Shown here piece by piece: positions 27,736-36,220 of a stretch of DNA of 64,000 bases. Every line of letters begins with the position of its first letter. Position 1 is the first letter of the stretch. Source of the stretch: Prochloraceae cyanobacterium PL24a_bin.78 (GTDB lineage: Bacteria > Cyanobacteriota > Cyanobacteriia > Cyanobacteriales > JANQIW01). A model generated the notes under the pieces. The model was given only the letters and a program-made list of their open reading frames with translations, ran no database searches and had not been told where the DNA came from. The position numbers were made by a program, and so were the translations under genes. The stretch spans positions 1 to 64,000 of the forward strand of contig JANQIW010000031.1 in NCBI GenBank assembly GCA_028281945.1, written 5' to 3'.

Positions 27736-28158
27736 ATGTCAGCTAGCCTTGAATCAACCCCTGTCTGCGAGCAAATACATCCAATAGAATTAGATAAATT
27801 GGAAAAAATTCAAGGGGAAATTCTCCATCGTCAAAAAGCTCAACAAATGGCGGAATTTTTTAGTCTCTTAGCTGATGCAAATCGTTTGAGAATAATTTCT
27901 CTATTAGCCAAACAAGAATTTTGTGTTTGTGATTTGGCTGCCTCTCTAGAAATGACGGAATCAGCCGTATCTCATCAATTACGGATTTTAAAAGCAATGA
28001 AACTGGTACAATATCAAAAAAGAGGTCGTAAAGTTTTTTATCGTCTCTTAGATGGTGATGTGGTGGAATTATACCATTCTGTAGCTGAACATCTAGATAA
28101 AACTATAGATTATAATAATGACAATGAGTATAGCAAGAATTTGGGCCATAGCTGCTAA
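27736..28158 (+). CDS. smtB: ArsR/SmtB family metal-sensing repressor
   Basis: 140-aa winged-helix repressor. The core ADANRLRIISLLAKQEFCVCDLA, then recognition helix SESAVSHQLRILKAM (here TESAVSHQLRILK), and the wing RGRKVFYRLLDGDVVELY are diagnostic. The ELCVxD-type metal motif at the alpha3 helix is present as FCVCD. The C-terminal alpha5 segment has H residues (LYHSVAEHLDK) at the zinc-sensing site. An N-terminal Cys (VCEQIH) matches ZiaR/SmtB alpha3N-type sensors. It presumably represses smtA via the operator at 27299-27316 and releases on Zn. Its 3' end overlaps the permease gene by 41 bp. Confidence 0.93.
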   Translation: MSASLESTPVCEQIHPIELDKLEKIQGEILHRQKAQQMAEFFSLLADANRLRIISLLAKQEFCVCDLAASLEMTESAVSHQLRILKAMKLVQYQKRGRKVFYRLLDGDVVELYHSVAEHLDKTIDYNNDNEYSKNLGHSC

Positions 28159-28903
28159 TGCTTTTCGAGAAGTGATTCGCGATCGAATTCTCTACTTTAC
28201 TGGTTTCTTTGCCATAATATTAATTATTGCTTTACAAATATTACCCCCTATATCTACTGGTAATAATATAGATGAAAAAATTTTTTTGGATTTCGGCTTG
28301 GGAGCAATGGGCTTTTTAAGTGCAATTTTAGCAATATTTGTAGGAGTAAGCTTAATTAATAAAGAAATTGAAAAGAAAACAGTATTAATTTTAATACCAA
28401 AACCAATTACTAGAGCAGAATTTATTCTAGGAAAACATTTAGGATTATCAGGAGTCTTATTAATCCTTGTATTAATAATGACAGGAATCTATCTATTTTT
28501 ATTAGCTATATCAGGGATTGTCTATCCTTTAAAAGAAATTATGGTTTCGTTATTATATCTTTATCTAGAATTAGGTTTATTAATAGCAGTAGCCATGGTT
28601 TTTAGCGTCTTTACTAGTTCTATTTTAGCAACTTTATTTAGTTTTGGCATTTATTTAATGGGACATTTAAGTAGAGAATTAGTAGAATTAGGTCAAATAA
28701 GTGAAAATGAAAATATTATTTTATTTACAAAATCTCTCTATCTAATCTTACCAGATTTAGAAAGACTCAATCTGAGAAATGAAGCAGTATATGGTTTATT
28801 GCCATCATCAGGGGAATTGTTAACTCATGGACTCTATGGATTATTATATATAAGTGTATTGTTATCTTTAACTATTCTCATTTTTTCCCAAAGAGAATTT
28901 TGA
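28118..28903 (+). CDS. ABC-2 type transporter permease, six-helix
   Basis: 261 aa with about six hydrophobic segments. The N-terminus IWAIAANAFREVIRDRILYFTGFFAII is the typical start of the NosY/YhaP-like ABC-2 permease family, with the conserved NKEIEKKTVLILIPKPITRAEFILGKHLG loop. No ATP-binding subunit gene adjoins it, so it must use one encoded elsewhere. It overlaps the smtB 3' end by 41 bp (a start 6 nt later, ATG 28124, is equally possible), which suggests translational coupling and perhaps metal-regulated expression. The cargo is unknown. Confidence 0.75.
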   Translation: MTMSIARIWAIAANAFREVIRDRILYFTGFFAIILIIALQILPPISTGNNIDEKIFLDFGLGAMGFLSAILAIFVGVSLINKEIEKKTVLILIPKPITRAEFILGKHLGLSGVLLILVLIMTGIYLFLLAISGIVYPLKEIMVSLLYLYLELGLLIAVAMVFSVFTSSILATLFSFGIYLMGHLSRELVELGQISENENIILFTKSLYLILPDLERLNLRNEAVYGLLPSSGELLTHGLYGLLYISVLLSLTILIFSQREF

Positions 28904-28932
28904 GCCACATTGGTAAATAATCAATCATTGAG

Positions 28933-31101
28933 ATGATAAGGTTAACTTTTATGGTTAACTTGGAAATATCTGATTTATTTGGGCTAATGTATAAGTTGCA
29001 ACCAAACATACAATCAATTTCTAAATTGAGGTTACTAATCCTAGCAGCCTCAATAGATCAAGAGATCATATCTATTATCAAAATCCTTCAAGAAGCAAAT
29101 ATTTGCTTTAATTATGAAATAGCCCCAGTTGATAATTCCGTATTATTGTTGAAAAGTAATACTTATGATGCAATTTTATTAAAAGATCCAGATTTTCTTG
29201 TTTGGTTGCATCAATATCAAAAAAAAATTCCCTTAATTTTGATTTTGCGGGCTGAAAATTGGGATAGTCAGTTAGAAAATCTTAAGTCTGAAAACATCAA
29301 TTATGTTGATAAAAATAGCTTATCTCTTCTACCAACTATTCTCAAACGCTGCCTAAAATTAGCTCAAATTCAGGAAGATCAAAAACATCAGCTTCTGATG
29401 AGACGCATGAGTCAACTAATGCAAGAAACTCTTGTTTTGGAAGAATTACTCCAAAGTATGGTGGATATGATCCACGAAGCCTTAGGAGTTTATGGTTGTT
29501 TAATTTTTCGTTTTTATCCAGATAGCAAACGAAGAATTTGGTATGCTTCCAATGATACCGATGCTTCTTCAAATCTAGTTAATTTGTGTTGCGAAATATC
29601 TAATTATAATCATTATTTATTATTACAAGGAAAGCCTTTAGTTTGTAATCAGGTTAGAGATTGTTTAGAATCTCAACTTTTAGAAACAGCTCTAAAAAAT
29701 AAGGTGAGTTCTTTTGTTTTAAGACCTTTAATCTATCAAAATTCATATTGTGGCGAAATCTGGATTCATTGTCAAAATAACCATCAATGGAGTGACAATG
29801 AATTAACTACAATTCATACTATAGCTACTCAATCTGCAATGGCTATTTCTAAAGCTCAATTATATCATAAACTTCAACAACAAAAACAGAAAGAAAAATT
29901 ACAACGTCAACTGACTCAGAAAATTAATTCTAATCTTAATTCCCAGCAAATTCTAGAAGCAATTCTTCAGGAAATAGGGGAAAAATTTAGATTCCATCGG
30001 GTAATTCTTTTTAGTCTTGGCAATGAAAATATTGAAATTAAGCAACAATGGCTCATTGATAATCAAATACCTTCTTTAAAGCTTAAAACCCCAATATCAT
30101 CAGAGTTAAGGGAGTTAAAAGAATTAAAAGAAATCAATATTTTAGATGAAAATTTATCTGAAAAAATAACAGAAAATATCAAAAAAGTAATTGACGGATT
30201 ACCATTAGAATCTCTCTTAACAGTACCAATATTACTACATAAAAAACTCTTTGGTATTTTAGTATTAGAAACCAATATTGAAACTAAAACTATTACAGAA
30301 GATGATCTCGATTTACTATCTGCAATTGCTGAACAAATATCTTTAGCAATTCATTTTGAAGAATTAGTAAAATCTCGCACTCAAGAATTAGAAAAAGAAA
30401 AAAAACGCATTGAAAATGCTAATCGTGCTAAAAGTGAATTTCTCTCCCATATGAATCATGAATTACGTACCCCGTTAACAGCAATTATGGGTTTTTCGAG
30501 AATGTTGAAACAAGAATTATATGGGGAATTAAATGCTAAACAAATGCAATATGTAAGCGCAATTTGTGACTCAGGAGAGCATCTTTTAGAATTGATTAAT
30601 GATTTACTTGATATTTCTAAAATAGAAGCAGAAAGAGAAGAACTTTATCTAGAAAAATTTCCTGTGGAAGAAGTTTGTTTAGCTTCTATGTGTTTAGTAG
30701 AAGAAAAAGCAAGACAACAAGGATTAGAATTGATTTTAGATATCTCTGAAGAAGTTAGTTTTTGTATGGCAGATCGTCGGAGATTGAAACAAATATTGGT
30801 AAATTTATTGTCTAATGCTGTAAAATTTACTGAAGAAGGTTCTGTAACTTTAAAGGTGGAAATAGGAGAAAAAATGCTGGAGTTTTCTGTAATAGATACT
30901 GGAATTGGTATTAAAGAAGATGATTGCAAAAAACTTTTTCAACCCTTTTCTCAGATTAACAATCATTTGACTCGGAAACACAAAGGCACTGGTTTAGGAT
31001 TGGCTTTATCTCTAAAATTAGCAAGACTTCATGGAGGAGATCTTACTTTAAAATCTAATTATACTCAAGGTAGTTGTTTTACAGTTTATTTACCTCTTTA
31101 A
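28933..31101 (+). CDS. GAF-domain sensor histidine kinase
   Basis: 722 aa, soluble. The N-terminal 25-150 region is a degenerate receiver-like fold without a clear phospho-Asp. A GAF domain (about 165-310) and a second GAF-like domain (about 335-480) follow. The first contains several Cys residues (VYGCLIFRF, LVNLCCEIS, LLLQGKPLVCNQ) but no unambiguous bilin Cys. HisKA has phospho-acceptor H509 in SHMNHELRTPLTAIMGF. The HATPase_c N-box LVNLLSNAVKFT and G-boxes DTGIGIK and KGTGLGLALSLKL complete it. The second ATG (28951) is an alternative start. No response-regulator gene lies next to it. Confidence 0.88.
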   Translation: MIRLTFMVNLEISDLFGLMYKLQPNIQSISKLRLLILAASIDQEIISIIKILQEANICFNYEIAPVDNSVLLLKSNTYDAILLKDPDFLVWLHQYQKKIPLILILRAENWDSQLENLKSENINYVDKNSLSLLPTILKRCLKLAQIQEDQKHQLLMRRMSQLMQETLVLEELLQSMVDMIHEALGVYGCLIFRFYPDSKRRIWYASNDTDASSNLVNLCCEISNYNHYLLLQGKPLVCNQVRDCLESQLLETALKNKVSSFVLRPLIYQNSYCGEIWIHCQNNHQWSDNELTTIHTIATQSAMAISKAQLYHKLQQQKQKEKLQRQLTQKINSNLNSQQILEAILQEIGEKFRFHRVILFSLGNENIEIKQQWLIDNQIPSLKLKTPISSELRELKELKEINILDENLSEKITENIKKVIDGLPLESLLTVPILLHKKLFGILVLETNIETKTITEDDLDLLSAIAEQISLAIHFEELVKSRTQELEKEKKRIENANRAKSEFLSHMNHELRTPLTAIMGFSRMLKQELYGELNAKQMQYVSAICDSGEHLLELINDLLDISKIEAEREELYLEKFPVEEVCLASMCLVEEKARQQGLELILDISEEVSFCMADRRRLKQILVNLLSNAVKFTEEGSVTLKVEIGEKMLEFSVIDTGIGIKEDDCKKLFQPFSQINNHLTRKHKGTGLGLALSLKLARLHGGDLTLKSNYTQGSCFTVYLPL

Positions 31102-31258
31102 ATCAATTTGTTGACAAATAATTCCATAATTACAAAAGACTTAGAATTAAAAACTTAGAAATAGAAAATCTCTGGATTTGTCTTCTATTTGAGAACATAA
31201 TTTGATATTATAAAAACTCAAATCAAAAAATTAGTTGTTCAAATCTATTATTAATATC

Positions 31259-32071
31259 ATGATTCAAGAAAAATTAGCACAATTAAAAAGTTTATTTGCC
31301 CAAATGGATCGAGCTTTAATTGCTTATTCTGGAGGTATTGATAGCACTTTAGTCGCCAAAATCGCCTACGATGTTTTAGGGGATAAAGCATTAGCAATTA
31401 CGGCGGTTTCTCCTTCTTTATTGCCAGAAGATTTAGAAGATGCTAAAACTCAAGCCATCACTATCGGTATTCCTCACGAGTTGATTCAAACTCACGAAAT
31501 GGATAATCCTAATTATACTTCTAATCCTGTGAATCGCTGTTATTTCTGCAAAAGTGAGCTTCATGATACTCTCAAACCAATTGCTATTCAAAGGGGTTAT
31601 CCCTATGTGGTTGATGGGGTTAATGCTGATGATTTACACGATTATCGCCCCGGCATTCAAGCAGCAAAAGAAAGAGGCGCGCGATCGCCTTTAGCTGAGG
31701 TTGGAGTCACTAAAGCTGAAGTTAGAGAAATGTCTCAGTTATTAGGTTTACCTTGGTGGAATAAGCCTTCTCAGCCTTGTTTGAGTTCCCGTTTTCCTTA
31801 TGGTGAAGAGATAACTGTAGATAAATTACAAAAGGTTGGTCGTGCTGAGGTATATTTGCGAAAGTTAGGATGGAATAATCTTCGGGTTCGATGCCATGAG
31901 AATACTGCTCGAATTGAATTACCTCCTGAAAAAATCAAGGATTTTGTCGCTAGTGTTGATTTAAATGCTTTAGTATCTGCTTTTCAAGAGTATGGTTTTG
32001 TTTACGTGACTCTTGATTTAGAAGGTTATCGCAGTGGGAAGCTCAATGAAGTATTGAATTTATCTGTTTAG
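31259..32071 (+). CDS. larE: ATP-dependent sacrificial sulfur transferase LarE-like
   Basis: 270-aa PP-loop protein: pyrophosphatase loop AYSGGIDSTLVAK near the N-terminus, LARE-type middle NRCYFCKSELHD with the cysteine that can donate sulfur, and PSQPCLSSRFPYGEEIT. LarE thiolates the nickel-pincer cofactor precursor, losing its own Cys sulfur or using a [4Fe-4S] cluster. Two extra cysteines in CYFC and QPC fit either type. I place the start at ATG 31259; the upstream in-frame codons are not conserved-looking. larB and larC are not in the window. Confidence 0.88.
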   Translation: MIQEKLAQLKSLFAQMDRALIAYSGGIDSTLVAKIAYDVLGDKALAITAVSPSLLPEDLEDAKTQAITIGIPHELIQTHEMDNPNYTSNPVNRCYFCKSELHDTLKPIAIQRGYPYVVDGVNADDLHDYRPGIQAAKERGARSPLAEVGVTKAEVREMSQLLGLPWWNKPSQPCLSSRFPYGEEITVDKLQKVGRAEVYLRKLGWNNLRVRCHENTARIELPPEKIKDFVASVDLNALVSAFQEYGFVYVTLDLEGYRSGKLNEVLNLSV

Positions 32072-32088
32072 TTATATTTAAGTTTAGA

Positions 32089-32121
32089 ACAAATTTAGTA
32101 AAAAAATAGTAATAAATTTGT
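32089..32121. terminator. AT-rich inverted repeat between convergent genes
   Basis: ACAAATTTA (32089-32097) pairs with TAAATTTGT (32113-32121), between the convergent ends of larE and the ferritin-lectin gene. It is a weak stem that could end both transcripts. Confidence 0.3.
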
Positions 32122-32169
32122 AAGGTAGTCTTTTACTTTAATTAGTATTATTACTATTATCAACAAAAA

Positions 32170-33618
32170 TTATGAATGATAAGTATTTGTTGCCCAAATA
32201 GGTTTACCTTCCTTGGTATATACCACAACATTTCCATCAGTTTGAATAGATAAAAACCTACCTTCATTAGCAGTATTAGTATGCCAAATACAAGTACCAT
32301 TATCATCATAGATACAAACATTCCCATCCTTTTGAACTGAGAAAATTCTGGAATTTTTATTATTAGTATTACTAGCCCAAACCGCTTTTAGGGAAGAATT
32401 ATATAATACTAGATTGCCATCAGGCTGAAAAATGAATGTATAACCAGTTGAAGTTGTCCAAGATTGTCCTACAGTAAAATCTAAATTAACATCAATAGGC
32501 TTGAGATCCACATTACTTTCAAATAAATTCCATTGAGGAATAATGCCTTCTTCCCAACATTTTGTCAGTGGTGTCTTTAAGGCATACATTGCACCAAAAA
32601 ATTGACTACTTTTATCAGCATCACCACTCCACATACCAGTGAGAATATCGATAAATGACTCAAACTGGGTCATTAAATCTTTTAATGCGTCCAATTGTGG
32701 TTGAGAGAATTCTTTACTTAAAGGATAAGTATCAGGCCAATCATTAGCATCTTTACCTTCTAGCTTATTGTTAATCCAAAGAAACCTACCGTAATGAGAA
32801 TATTGGTTATAAACAAAGGGATCATCCTCTTCTGGATTATACTTATCACTTTCATAGAATCGAGAACCAGCATAAACAGGAAAATCATCCTCTTTGTAAG
32901 GTTGAGGAGGAAGGGGACTTTTAGCAAGGCCTTCACCTTGATCACAAATTAATTTAACAGCTTGTTGAGCATCACCAAAGCAAGAAATTTTTTGGTTAAT
33001 TCTCAAGGCACTTTTTGTATAATCTGGAGGGAGGGTAAATTGTATCTGTTGATTTTCTGTAGACCACCCAAACACAGGTTCTTTTGCTTCTACCTCTAGA
33101 ATTCCCTGAAGAAGAGCATCATACATTTCACCTATAGTTGCATAAGGATATTGAGGGGTTGTATGATCTAAAGACTCATCAAACTCTGTAGGAGTCTCAA
33201 TATCTAACATCCTATTAAGAGTATTTTGATTCAAAGCACCCAAATCAGCCCTTAATAAGGCAACGTGCTTAGGAATGGTATCCCCCATGGTTTCTGGATC
33301 GTAAGGTTGTAAGTAAGGAATTGATTCCCCATATTCAGGGTTAGAAAAAATCTCTGATGCTGGAATATCAAGGGCTAAACAAAGATTTGCTGCTAATTGC
33401 AGATGGAGCATTTCTTCAATACAAACGCTCAAAATTGTTTGATAAGTTTTATTGGTTAGCTTGGCTTTATCGGAAGTATCATCTTTATCGGGTAAAATGA
33501 TAGAACTCCAAACAGTTAGATAAAAAGGTAATGTATACATTTCTATCAATACAGCAGTTTTGGCATGGGATTGAACTAGTTCTTTTGTCCATTTTCCATT
33601 TCCATTTCCATTGTTCAT
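32170..33618 (-). CDS. ferritin-like (VioB-type) domain fused to bulb-type lectin domain
   Basis: 482 aa. The N-terminal about 340 residues match the ferritin-like domain of iminophenylpyruvate-dimer-synthase/VioB-type proteins: KTAVLIEMYTLPFYLTVW, then a second helix pair with CIEEMLHLQLAANL (E..ExxH metal pattern), and IGEMYDALLQGI. The C-terminal about 115 residues form a bulb-type mannose-binding lectin module with three QxDxNxVxY-type motifs, at about residues 398, 429 and 459 (QPDGNLVLY, QKDGNVCIY, QTDGNVVVY). There is no signal peptide, so secretion is unclear. A Gly/Asn-rich start (NNGNGNGK) precedes the first helix. It is a solo gene next to the ATPase/TOPRIM pair. Confidence 0.78.
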   Translation of the reverse strand: MNNGNGNGKWTKELVQSHAKTAVLIEMYTLPFYLTVWSSIILPDKDDTSDKAKLTNKTYQTILSVCIEEMLHLQLAANLCLALDIPASEIFSNPEYGESIPYLQPYDPETMGDTIPKHVALLRADLGALNQNTLNRMLDIETPTEFDESLDHTTPQYPYATIGEMYDALLQGILEVEAKEPVFGWSTENQQIQFTLPPDYTKSALRINQKISCFGDAQQAVKLICDQGEGLAKSPLPPQPYKEDDFPVYAGSRFYESDKYNPEEDDPFVYNQYSHYGRFLWINNKLEGKDANDWPDTYPLSKEFSQPQLDALKDLMTQFESFIDILTGMWSGDADKSSQFFGAMYALKTPLTKCWEEGIIPQWNLFESNVDLKPIDVNLDFTVGQSWTTSTGYTFIFQPDGNLVLYNSSLKAVWASNTNNKNSRIFSVQKDGNVCIYDDNGTCIWHTNTANEGRFLSIQTDGNVVVYTKEGKPIWATNTYHS

Positions 33619-33872
33619 AGTTTTAATCTCCAGAAATTGTCTACTTAATTTTTACTTGTAGATATCATTAAAATATAAGTTTTAGTACTACTTAAAGATT
33701 AAATTTTATTACTTAAATATTAATTATTTATTAAATTTTATAATAAAAATCTATTGACGAACACTCTATTATCTTTCTGAATGTATTATTTATCTAATAA
33801 ATTGTATGTAAAATATTAATAAAATAGTTAGAAATTTTAAATTATGAATAAGAGTTCAGATGGAAGTTAATA

Positions 33873-34679
33873 TTATGTTTTATTTAATAAATCTTTCAAA
33901 AAATCAACAAATTGTTTTAAATCATCTACTTGATTGTAGGTTTCTTCACTAATCCATTTATTTGCTTTAATACTAACTGTATTCGTGAATCCAGGTTTAA
34001 ATACACTCGCAACTGAAGCAATTATGGCTTTATCTTTATCAAAAGGTTTCCATTTAATCTTTAAATTCCATCGCTCTTCCTCAGTAAATGAATTTACATA
34101 ATTTTCTGCCTTCTCAATACATTTAGGATAAGCTACTATCCCACATTGATACAATAATTTTTCTAATACCCCTTCATCTCTATTGTTAGGTAAAACATAC
34201 ATTCCTAATCGGGGAGAATCATTTGTAATAATTCCCAGTTGAGTAGGGAAATTATCAAAAAATTCTTTTAACTCTTCAGAATAATTCTGTAATAAAGTCT
34301 CAGGAGACTTTTTATCGGCATCTACAACAATTCCAAAAGCAAAAAGCTCACTATCATCATCTATATTACGAAGAACCCTCATTAAACTATCAATTCTATG
34401 ACTTAAATCACCTCCTTCTATTCTATAAATTGCTACTGAAAGAAATTCATCTTGAACCTCTTTATCATTAAAAATAGAAGGGGTATTTAATCTGACATGA
34501 AACTTTCCTCTATTAGGATTGTAATTTGGAATAAAATAACGCCATAATGATTTTGATTGAATTAAATCTTCCTTATTGCCATTAAACTCTTTTAAATTAA
34601 AAAGTTTTTGTAAAATACTACTAACAAATGCTTGATCGTGACTCCCTTCGACGATAATAAGAGCATATTTTATACTCAC
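33873..34679 (-). CDS. TOPRIM-like (DUF3226-type) protein, partner of upstream ATPase
   Basis: 268 aa from the GTG at 34679. The open frame extends 17 codons further, but the GTG forms a TAGTG overlap with the stop of the ATPase gene and has AGGAGG at good spacing. TOPRIM-type residues: E11 in YALIIVEGSHD at the end of strand 1, D120 and D122 in FGIVVDADKK, then D168-E169 in NNRDEGVLEK. These are the acidic residues that OLD-family and PARIS AriB-type nucleases use for metal-dependent chemistry. The gene is translationally coupled to the ATPase, so the two proteins probably form one complex. DUF3226 itself has no settled function. Confidence 0.75.
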   Translation of the reverse strand: MSIKYALIIVEGSHDQAFVSSILQKLFNLKEFNGNKEDLIQSKSLWRYFIPNYNPNRGKFHVRLNTPSIFNDKEVQDEFLSVAIYRIEGGDLSHRIDSLMRVLRNIDDDSELFAFGIVVDADKKSPETLLQNYSEELKEFFDNFPTQLGIITNDSPRLGMYVLPNNRDEGVLEKLLYQCGIVAYPKCIEKAENYVNSFTEEERWNLKIKWKPFDKDKAIIASVASVFKPGFTNTVSIKANKWISEETYNQVDDLKQFVDFLKDLLNKT

Positions 34680-35806
34680 TAACGTACCTCCTGTCCTAAT
34701 TCTTCTCGCAAAATCTTTAATCCTTTCCAATCATGGCGAGTTACTTTTGTTTTAGAGTCATGAGGTTTCAAACGATATAAAACTAGATCATCTTCTAATT
34801 CTGTTGAAGCCACAAGTGTATCAATGGCTTCTAAACTATGAGTAGTAGCAAAGAGTTGTACATTCATCTTTTTACACCATTTGACAATCCAACGAAAAGA
34901 TCTTTGTAAAGCTTCTGTATGAATGGTTGATTCAAGTTCATCAATTAAAAGTATTCCTCCTTGAACTTCAATTAATTGTAAGGCAATGTATAGTAAACGT
35001 CTGACTCCATCTCCAAAAACATCTATGGGCACAAGTCCAAGTTTTTGATATTTTAAATAGATATTAAAGCTCGAAAAAGTTGTTATCGGTGACAACAAAA
35101 TATCTAAATCAACAATATCTGAGTCCATATATTGAAGTAATTCTATTAAATTTGGCTTAAAATTATCAAAAGTTGCATCTGATAATAAACGAAACTCTTT
35201 AGTTGATCGATGAGATGATCCCGTAACAATAGATATAGGTATTTTAATATTTTTTCTTTGATTAAACCTTGAAATTTTGTTATTTTTTTCCCAAAATGAA
35301 AAAGCTTCTTGGTATTCTTTCCCTTTTTTATCTATATATTTTATCCTTATTTTTAATCCTTTAATCGTATTTTCTTCGCTAACAATATACTCTTTTACTA
35401 TTCGATCTAAAATATGTTCTAGATTTTGTCTTTCCCCTTGATCTTTGTCAGAAATTGATATTTCTTCTAATTCTTCATAAGTCATTGATAATTTTTCAAT
35501 ATCAAAATTTCCATCGCTAGAAATTAATATCTCATTTTTTTCTAGTTGATTATTTCTAACATTTTCAAATTTAGGAAATAACCATTCCAAAGATTCTAGT
35601 ATAAAAGATTTTCCTTGTCGCTGATAAATAATATTTAACCACTCTGTAATATCAAAAGGATTACAATAAATAGATAAAGCTTCTAATACACTAGTTTTCC
35701 CACAATTATTAACACCAACTAAGAGATTAATTTGCCCAAGGTTTTTCAATTCCAAATCCCGCAAACCCCTAAATTGGTGAATTGTAAAATTCTCTAAATT
35801 CTTCAT
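34679..35806 (-). CDS. ABC-type AAA ATPase (OLD/AriA-like) of a two-gene module
   Basis: 375 aa. Walker A is GVNNCGKTS (G31-S39) directly after an FRGLRDLEL strand typical of RecF/SMC/OLD-like ATPases. A helical middle region (about 90-255) is followed by the ABC-type signature area FGDGVRRLLYIALQL (about 264-278), Walker B ILLIDELES with E290, and the H-switch TTHS with H323. Length and motif order match OLD-type ATPase subunits that lack their own TOPRIM domain. The TOPRIM-like protein is encoded immediately downstream with a 1-nt stop/start overlap. The module adjoins tRNA-Asn. An anti-phage role is inferred from this architecture, not demonstrated. Confidence 0.82.
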   Translation of the reverse strand: MKNLENFTIHQFRGLRDLELKNLGQINLLVGVNNCGKTSVLEALSIYCNPFDITEWLNIIYQRQGKSFILESLEWLFPKFENVRNNQLEKNEILISSDGNFDIEKLSMTYEELEEISISDKDQGERQNLEHILDRIVKEYIVSEENTIKGLKIRIKYIDKKGKEYQEAFSFWEKNNKISRFNQRKNIKIPISIVTGSSHRSTKEFRLLSDATFDNFKPNLIELLQYMDSDIVDLDILLSPITTFSSFNIYLKYQKLGLVPIDVFGDGVRRLLYIALQLIEVQGGILLIDELESTIHTEALQRSFRWIVKWCKKMNVQLFATTHSLEAIDTLVASTELEDDLVLYRLKPHDSKTKVTRHDWKGLKILREELGQEVR

Positions 35807-36006
35807 TTCTTTAACTGTTTTAAGTAGTAAATGTAGGTAAAAATTGCAGATATCTCCATCCTACATTCTTTTAAAAACAATAATAACTAAAAACACGATC
35901 GCCAAAACAGAAAAAACTTTTTAGCAATACCTTTCAAACTCAATATGCTATAGAATCCAGCAATATCCTAATGACTTATTACTTATAACTTATTACTTAA
36001 CTTAAA

Positions 36007-36078
36007 CTCCCCGAGTAGGATTCGAACCTACGACCAATCGATTAACAGTCGACCGCTCTACCGCTGAGCTATCGAGGA
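36007..36078 (-). tRNA. tRNA-Asn (GTT)
   Basis: The reverse complement is a 72-nt tRNA: acceptor TCCTCGA with TCGGGGA plus discriminator G, D-arm AGCTCAGCGGTAGAGC, anticodon loop CTGTTAA with GTT, T-loop GGTTCGAATCC. CCA is not encoded. It borders the ATPase/TOPRIM pocket, as expected of a tRNA-linked insertion site, although no attachment repeat was seen. Confidence 0.97.
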
Positions 36079-36220
36079 TTGCTCTTAACCTTATCTAATA
36101 TAGCCCAAAGAAAAAAGAAATGTCAAGTCTTTTGCCAAAAATTTTTTAAATCCTAAAACTATTACCAGTAAACGATTGTAGCTAGAATATACTAAGAAAA
36201 GCCAAAAATTAAACCAGAAA

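Noticed and set aside
33873..35806. Identification as PARIS or Gabija
   Set aside because: The architecture is similar, but the TOPRIM partner looks DUF3226-like and no UvrD-type helicase (GajB) is present. I kept the neutral split-OLD description.
36007..36078. Prophage or integrative-element attachment site at tRNA-Asn
   Set aside because: I found no integrase and no direct repeat of the tRNA 3' end in the pocket.
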